From Oscillospiraceae bacterium (GTDB lineage Bacteria; Bacillota; Clostridia; Oscillospirales; Acutalibacteraceae): 9,414 bases of DNA. The stretch spans positions 1-9,414 of the forward strand of contig JAQWBK010000059.1 of the NCBI GenBank assembly GCA_028706415.1. Direction: 5' to 3'. How positions within the stretch are numbered: the stretch's first letter is position 1; every line of letters starts with the position of its first letter. Below are positions 6,763-9,414 of this stretch, in pieces. The translations under genes were made by a program, and so were the position numbers. A model generated the notes under the pieces. It was not told where the DNA came from. It searched no databases and saw nothing but the letters and a program-made list of their open reading frames with translations.

Positions 6763-8145
6763 ATGATTATTGAATATATGGGCGTAAAAGAAATAAACGG
6801 TTCAATCATTGTGCTTGACGGGGTTAAAGACCTGTCCTTTGAAGAAACCGTTGTTATTCATCTTGACAATGGCCAAGAGCGTTCCGGCCGTGTAGTTCAG
6901 ATTGAAGGGGAACGCGCGGTTATTCAGGTATTTGAGGGTGTAAAGGGAATTTCCCTTACAAACACCCGCACCCGATTGCTTGGTCATCCTGTCGAGATGC
7001 CCCTGTCAACCGAGCTACTTGGCCGAATTCTTGACGGAGCCGGCCGCCCCAATGACGGACTGGGAGATATATTCCCTGAAAAGCGACGGGACATTAACGG
7101 CACACCCATAAATCCGGTTTCCCGGGTATATCCACGAAATTTTATTTCGACCGGAATATCATCTATCGACTGTCTGATGACCCTTATTCGAGGGCAGAAG
7201 CTGCCCATATTTTCCGGTTCGGGTATGAGGCACAATGAGTTGGCGGCACAGATTGTACGGCAGGCAAGGATTGCAGATGATTCCGACACCGATTTTGCTA
7301 TTGTATTTGCTGCAATGGGGGTTAAAAACGATGTGGCGGATTATTTCCGCCGAAGCTTTGAAGACAGCGGGGTTTTAAACCGTGTTGTAATGTTTCTAAA
7401 TCTTTCAAACGACCCAATTATTGAACGAATACTCACCCCCCGCTGCGCCCTGACAGCTGCTGAATATCTTGCCTTTGATCGTGGAATGCAAATTCTCGTT
7501 ATCATGACCGACATGACATCCTATGCCGAAGCCCTGCGGGAATTTTCCGCGTCCAAGGGTGAGATCCCGGGGCGAAAGGGGTATCCCGGCTATTTGTATT
7601 CCGATCTGGCTTCCATTTACGAGCGGGCGGGCATGATAAAAAGCAGCCGGGGATCGGTAACCCAAATTCCAATATTAACAATGCCAAACGACGATATAAC
7701 TCATCCTGTTCCCGACCTTACCGGCTATATTACCGAAGGGCAGATTGTGCTTGACCGCACCCTGGACAGCGGCGGCATTTATCCCCCTGTTTCCCCCCTG
7801 CCCTCCCTATCTCGGCTAATGAAGGATGGTATAGGTGACGGTTTTACCCGCGCCGATCATTCGGCGGTCGCAAATCAGCTCTTTGCATGTTATGCCCGCG
7901 TACAGGAGGCGCGTTCACTTGCCTCGGTTATCGGTGAGGAGGAACTATCTCCCAACGATAAAAAGCTAATTGAATTCGGGCGGTTATTTGATAATAAATT
8001 TATTAATCAGGGATATCTTGAAAACAGAACAATAGATCAGACCTTGGATCTGGGATGGGAACTATTATCCGTCTTGCCGCGTGAAGAGCTTGACCGCATC
8101 GATGACAAAATGCTTGAAGGCCATTATAACCCTGACAATCAATAA
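6763..8145 (+). CDS. ntpB: V-type ATP synthase non-catalytic subunit B
   Basis: Subunit B alternates with A in the head, binds no catalytic nucleotide and donates the arginine finger to the A active site. From ATG 6763 the product has 460 residues, normal for the family. The order is an N-terminal barrel (to about residue 75), a central domain with a degenerate nucleotide fold, and a C-terminal helical domain. As expected there is no Walker A: the equivalent loop reads LPIFSGSGMRHNELAAQI. Other B-type signatures are IPGRKGYPGYLYSDLA, IYERAGMI and PSLSRLMKDGIG, whose Arg351 is the probable arginine finger. One change stands out: the loop normally reads GLPHNE, whereas here it is GMRHNE, with Arg156 in place of an almost invariant proline. 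The frame has earlier ATG codons at 6730 and 6751, which would add 11 or 4 residues; 6763 is chosen because the family begins there. Confidence 0.95.
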   Translation: MIIEYMGVKEINGSIIVLDGVKDLSFEETVVIHLDNGQERSGRVVQIEGERAVIQVFEGVKGISLTNTRTRLLGHPVEMPLSTELLGRILDGAGRPNDGLGDIFPEKRRDINGTPINPVSRVYPRNFISTGISSIDCLMTLIRGQKLPIFSGSGMRHNELAAQIVRQARIADDSDTDFAIVFAAMGVKNDVADYFRRSFEDSGVLNRVVMFLNLSNDPIIERILTPRCALTAAEYLAFDRGMQILVIMTDMTSYAEALREFSASKGEIPGRKGYPGYLYSDLASIYERAGMIKSSRGSVTQIPILTMPNDDITHPVPDLTGYITEGQIVLDRTLDSGGIYPPVSPLPSLSRLMKDGIGDGFTRADHSAVANQLFACYARVQEARSLASVIGEEELSPNDKKLIEFGRLFDNKFINQGYLENRTIDQTLDLGWELLSVLPREELDRIDDKMLEGHYNPDNQ

Positions 8146-8171
8146 TCAGCGGATGACCAACGGTACCTATC

Positions 8172-8179
8172 AAGGAGGG
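8172..8179 (+). promoter_or_regulatory. Strong ribosome binding site supporting the TTG start of subunit D
   Basis: AAGGAGGG at 8172-8179 lies 8 bases (from the GGAGG core) before TTG 8187. No ATG or GTG fits this site in the D frame, and the encoded N-terminus (AQQIFPTKGNL) matches the start of the family, so TTG is very probably the true start. Confidence 0.85.
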
Positions 8180-8186
8180 ATTAATT

Positions 8187-8801
8187 TTGGCACAGCAGAT
8201 TTTTCCGACCAAAGGCAACCTTATCAATACGAAAAAATCCCTTGAGCTTGCCAATGTTGGTTTTGAACTACTGGATAGAAAGCGAAACATCATAATTCGT
8301 GAAATGATGACTCTTATCGACCGCGCCGCACATGTTCAAGAACAGATTGACGACTGTTATGAGCAGGCATATCTTGCCCTGCAAAGGGCAAACATAGCCC
8401 ACGGCGTGGTAAGCGATATTGCAGCGGCGGTACCTGAGGAAAATGGTTTATCCCTTACATCACGAAGTGTAATGGGAATTGAAATTCCGATTGTACGCCT
8501 TGAAACGCAGCCGCTGGAGCTTTCATACGGCTTTATGTTTTCCAGCGCGCTTTTGGATGAGGCATATATCAAATTCGATTCTGTCAAAAAGCTAACCGCC
8601 CAGCTGGCCGAAATTGAAAATAGTGTTTATCGCCTCGCAACGGCAGTAAATAAAACTCAAAAAAGAGCCAACGCCCTGAAAAACATTATAATTCCCCGAC
8701 TGTCTTCCACGGTAAAAACTATTACAGATTCGCTGGAAGAAAAAGAAAGAGAAGATTTCTCTCGATTAAAGGTAATAAAAGCCCAAAATCAGAAAAAATA
8801 A
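8187..8801 (+). CDS. ntpD: V-type ATP synthase subunit D (central rotor shaft)
   Basis: Subunit D is the coiled-coil axle, equivalent to gamma of F-type ATPases, that turns inside the A3B3 head and drives the K ring through C. The 204-residue product has the standard pattern: an N-terminal helix starting FPTKGNLINTKKSLELA, continuing with LLDRKRNIIIREMM (the conserved LLK-KRD-L region), a variable middle part (about 75-125) that forms the small globular or beta-hairpin portion, and a C-terminal helix containing NKTQKRANALKNIIIPRL, the N-alRRVNALE-v-iP.l motif of the family in variant form. The start codon is TTG with an excellent ribosome binding site. It is the last gene of the operon, 41 bases after B and immediately before a strong terminator. 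The extra NtpH and NtpJ genes found after D in Enterococcus hirae are absent here. Confidence 0.95.
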   Translation: MAQQIFPTKGNLINTKKSLELANVGFELLDRKRNIIIREMMTLIDRAAHVQEQIDDCYEQAYLALQRANIAHGVVSDIAAAVPEENGLSLTSRSVMGIEIPIVRLETQPLELSYGFMFSSALLDEAYIKFDSVKKLTAQLAEIENSVYRLATAVNKTQKRANALKNIIIPRLSSTVKTITDSLEEKEREDFSRLKVIKAQNQKK

Positions 8802-8802
8802 T

Positions 8803-8842
8803 ACGGTCATTGATTTTACAATCGATGGCCGTTTTGTTTTTT
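8803..8842 (+). terminator. Rho-independent terminator of the V-ATPase operon
   Basis: ACGGTCATTGAT (8803-8814) pairs with ATCGATGGCCGT (8821-8832) over 12 base pairs including two G-U pairs, around a 6-base loop. It is followed by TTTGTTTTTT (8833-8842). The stem begins 2 bases after the stop codon of subunit D. This is a textbook intrinsic terminator and marks the end of the operon. Confidence 0.93.
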
Positions 8843-8933
8843 ATATTAGTATGAGGCTTTGGTCATAAGACGGTCAATAATTCATATATTATAAAAGGTT
8901 TAAGTTTATAATGCTCTTCGCGAAAGGATGGTC
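8843..8933 (+). promoter_or_regulatory. AT-rich spacer, likely promoter and leader of the downstream gene
   Basis: This 91-base, AT-rich gap separates the operon terminator from the next gene, so a promoter is expected. A perfect TATAAT occurs at 8907-8912, but no good -35 box lies 16-18 bases upstream of it; transcription from it would begin near 8919, only a few bases before the ribosome binding site. AAAGGA at 8923-8928 is the probable ribosome binding site for ATG 8934. The exact promoter is uncertain. Confidence 0.35.
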
Positions 8934-8943
8934 ATGGACATGA
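8911..8943 (+). other. Possible 10-codon leader ORF overlapping the downstream start
   Basis: ATG 8911 opens a reading frame encoding MLFAKGWSWT that stops at TGA 8941-8943. This stop overlaps ATG 8940 of the next gene as ATGA. The nearest purine-rich sequence, AAAAGG at 8893-8898, is 12 bases away, so translation is unproven. The ATG also overlaps the candidate TATAAT. It may be chance. Confidence 0.2.
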
Positions 8944-9414
8944 CAATAAAAAATTATTTTGTTAATGGGATAACCGCACAAGGTTATATAGATTTCTTTT
9001 CGTTTAATATCCAAGGACTAAAAAATATTTTTGTGTTAAACGGTCAACACAAAATGAAAAAATCAGAATTTATAAACTCAATTATTATGAAATATAAGGA
9101 TGGCCTGACCGATATTGAATGCATACACAATCCCCTTAATCCCGATATGTTGGACGCGATAATTATTCCGAATTTAAGTATTGCGGTGGCGGACGGAGCA
9201 GGGTTGCATATAACCTCCCCGCCCGACGGCGTTATTGAGCAGATTGAGGTTGATATCTGTGACAATTCAGAATTAAGCATCTACAAAGAGGATATCGCCA
9301 AGGCAAAAACAAGTCTGGTCGAATGCTGCGACAACGCCCGCAAATGCTTTGAGCAGGGCTTAGGCGTGCACGATGAATGGGAAAAGTGTTATATCGATCG
9401 CACCGACTTTGAAA
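8934..9414 (+). CDS. P-loop ATPase-like protein of PRK06851 type, 3' end outside the window
   Basis: The frame is open from ATG 8934 to the window end (160 codons), so only an N-terminal part is seen. It has no membrane segment. It resembles, from memory, the N-terminal half of the uncharacterised clostridial PRK06851 ATPase family. Shared features are KNYFVNGITAQGYIDFF near the start (family: ..hYf.GgnT.kGFysff), IFVLNG before the P-loop, the HNPLNPDMLDAIIIPNL block (residues about 66-82), ADGAGLHITSP (family: lDGtaPHv.dP), and VHDEWEKCYI (about 145-154). The P-loop is damaged: GQHKMKKS at 37-44 replaces the expected GGPGxGKS, keeping only the first Gly and the final Lys-Ser. Family members, as I recall, carry a second P-loop domain in the C-terminal half, which would lie beyond the window. 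ATG codons at 8928 and 8940 are also in frame; 8934 sits 5 bases after AAAGGA. It has its own transcription unit. Function is unknown. Confidence 0.65.
   Translation, partial: MDMTIKNYFVNGITAQGYIDFFSFNIQGLKNIFVLNGQHKMKKSEFINSIIMKYKDGLTDIECIHNPLNPDMLDAIIIPNLSIAVADGAGLHITSPPDGVIEQIEVDICDNSELSIYKEDIAKAKTSLVECCDNARKCFEQGLGVHDEWEKCYIDRTDFE

Noticed and set aside
8803..8877. Repeated ACGGTCA/GGTCA words around the terminator and the next leader, considered as an operator or direct repeat
   Set aside because: The words are short, irregularly spaced, and one copy is part of the terminator stem.
1..9414. CRISPR arrays, tRNA or rRNA genes, transposases, attachment sites
   Set aside because: None seen; the window is densely packed with ATPase genes and has no repeat-spacer pattern or mobile gene.

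Overview
The window holds most of one operon for a bacterial V/A-type (rotary) ATPase, all on the + strand, followed by an intrinsic terminator and the 5' part of a separate gene. The bacterial V-type subunits (Ntp naming), strong AGGAGG-type ribosome binding sites, moderate GC and the identity of the downstream gene suggest an anaerobic, low-to-moderate GC Gram-positive of the Clostridia type. This placement is an inference from style, not from a marker gene.

Layout: a small coiled-coil stalk protein (4-306), subunit C (about 334 or 385 to 1383), membrane subunit I (1399-3357), proteolipid subunit K (3407-3850), subunit F (3888-4196), subunit E (4266-4859), catalytic subunit A (4967-6712), non-catalytic subunit B (6763-8145) and rotor subunit D (8187-8801). 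A strong terminator at 8803-8842 closes the operon directly after D. Since the first gene starts 3 bases into the window, the operon may continue upstream. After the terminator, a truncated gene (8934 to the window end) encodes the N-terminal half of a protein resembling the clostridial PRK06851-type P-loop ATPases.

How the genes work together: A and B form the hexameric head, with ATP turnover in A. D and F form the central rotor shaft, C couples the shaft to the membrane ring of K, and I supplies the ion half-channels with the essential arginine. E and the small coiled-coil protein form the peripheral stalks. All nine core parts of the complex are present and each looks intact, so the product is probably a working ion pump or ATP synthase. 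The carrier residues of K look proton-like rather than sodium-like.

I do not see a wholly new system here; this is mainly a recognisable V-ATPase operon. The points worth a second look are: subunit K with a long N-terminal extension ending in a signal-peptidase-like site; subunit C without a normal start codon where homology demands one; loss of proline in both the A P-loop and the matching B loop; alternative hairpins in front of the A gene; mini-ORFs ending in ATGA overlaps at several starts; and a corrupted Walker A motif in the downstream ATPase-like gene.
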